DNA of 5,014 nucleotides, taken from NCBI GenBank assembly GCA_003663115.1, contig QMZJ01000099.1:1-5014 (forward strand), read 5' to 3'. Source of the stretch: Candidatus Altarchaeales archaeon (lineage in GTDB: Archaea; Altiarchaeota; Altiarchaeia; IMC4; QMZM01). The notes under the pieces were generated by a model that saw nothing but the letters and a program-made list of their open reading frames with translations, made no database searches and was not told the origin of the DNA. Positions 4,870 through 5,014 of the stretch are shown piece after piece; the stretch's first letter is position 1; each line of letters opens with the position of its first letter. The position numbers and the translations under genes were made by a program.

Positions 4870-5014
4870 TCAATCCCCGAGAACCGCATAGATATCAGAG
4901 ACTCTGGCATCGGTTCTGACCCCGAGAGCCGAGAAGTGCGTTCTTGTCGCCATAAATCCCTCATTCCTTAGTCTCTCCATTATTTCCGGCATGGATATAG
5001 CTGTAGTACTCATC
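4870..5014 (-). CDS. trm1: C-terminal end of tRNA (guanine26-N2)-dimethyltransferase Trm1 (partial)
   Basis: The last 47 or so residues of a protein that enters the window in frame (reading from 5013; the base at 5014 belongs to the previous codon) and ends at TGA (4872-4870). The sequence EIMERLRNEGFMATRTHF followed by LGVRTDA is the characteristic end of the Trm1 C-terminal domain, commonly an L-x3-G-[YF]-x-A-[ST]-RTHF-x-P-x-G-[IFV]-[RK]-TDA pattern. Trm1 uses S-adenosylmethionine to dimethylate the amino group of guanosine 26 in tRNA, in the cytoplasm. The catalytic domain lies outside the window, so activity cannot be judged. Small oddity: the usual Pro after RTHF-x is replaced, the segment reading RTHFSALG. 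Transcription probably ends in the T-run of the following A+T-rich spacer. Confidence 0.85.
   Translation of the reverse strand, partial: MSTTAISMPEIMERLRNEGFMATRTHFSALGVRTDARVSDIYAVLGD

Noticed and set aside
4761..4964. Minus-strand 67-residue frame running from the Trm1 end through the A+T-rich spacer
   Set aside because: It is in a different frame from the RTHF-containing Trm1 C-terminus, and its second half is translated poly-A/T (Ile, Tyr, Phe, Lys).

Overview
The window is archaeal. Supporting signs are a signal peptidase of the Sec11-like S26B type (Ser-Met, His and paired Asp boxes), the C-terminal end of an archaeal/eukaryal-type tRNA dimethyltransferase Trm1, an archaeal-type DUF116 protein, BRE/TATA-like promoter elements placed for very short leaders, and T-rich rather than GC-hairpin termination. 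The lineage cannot be fixed from the sequence; a euryarchaeal-type organism is my best guess. Coding is dense, and five of the seven complete or partial genes on the minus strand lie in one run.

Layout. From 3651 leftwards the minus strand carries a class I aminotransferase (3651-2506), a cysteine-rich DUF116 protein (2503-1889, two bases later), a 158-base gap, a class III aminotransferase of the ArgD/LysJ type (1730-597), a winged-helix protein (595-62, one base later) and the first 19 codons of an unidentified gene (58-1) with its own strong Shine-Dalgarno. Only the start of the run (3652-3703) has a clear promoter, with a possible second one inside the 158-base gap. On the plus strand, divergent from the aminotransferase, is a signal peptidase (3704-4405). 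Its 3' end overlaps that of a convergent small winged-helix gene (4777-4400, minus). A 92-base, about 91% A+T spacer then separates this from the Trm1 C-terminus (5014-4870, minus), a partial gene that runs off the window.

How the genes may work together. The two PLP aminotransferases imply amino-acid metabolism (aspartate/2-oxoglutarate-type transamination and ornithine/lysine-type transamination). The DUF116 protein, probably metal or Fe-S binding, is wedged between them and nearly fused to the first, so a related role is reasonable but unproven. The two winged-helix proteins at opposite ends look like divergent members of one family, sharing a C-terminal F-x3-L-x-[KR]-[MI]-A-x2-W signature in identical register. 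The signal peptidase and Trm1 are housekeeping genes.

No defence locus, CRISPR array, insertion sequence, tRNA or rRNA was seen. The most interesting items are the winged-helix pair, the large cysteine-containing insertion in the signal peptidase catalytic domain, and the aminotransferase-DUF116-aminotransferase arrangement.
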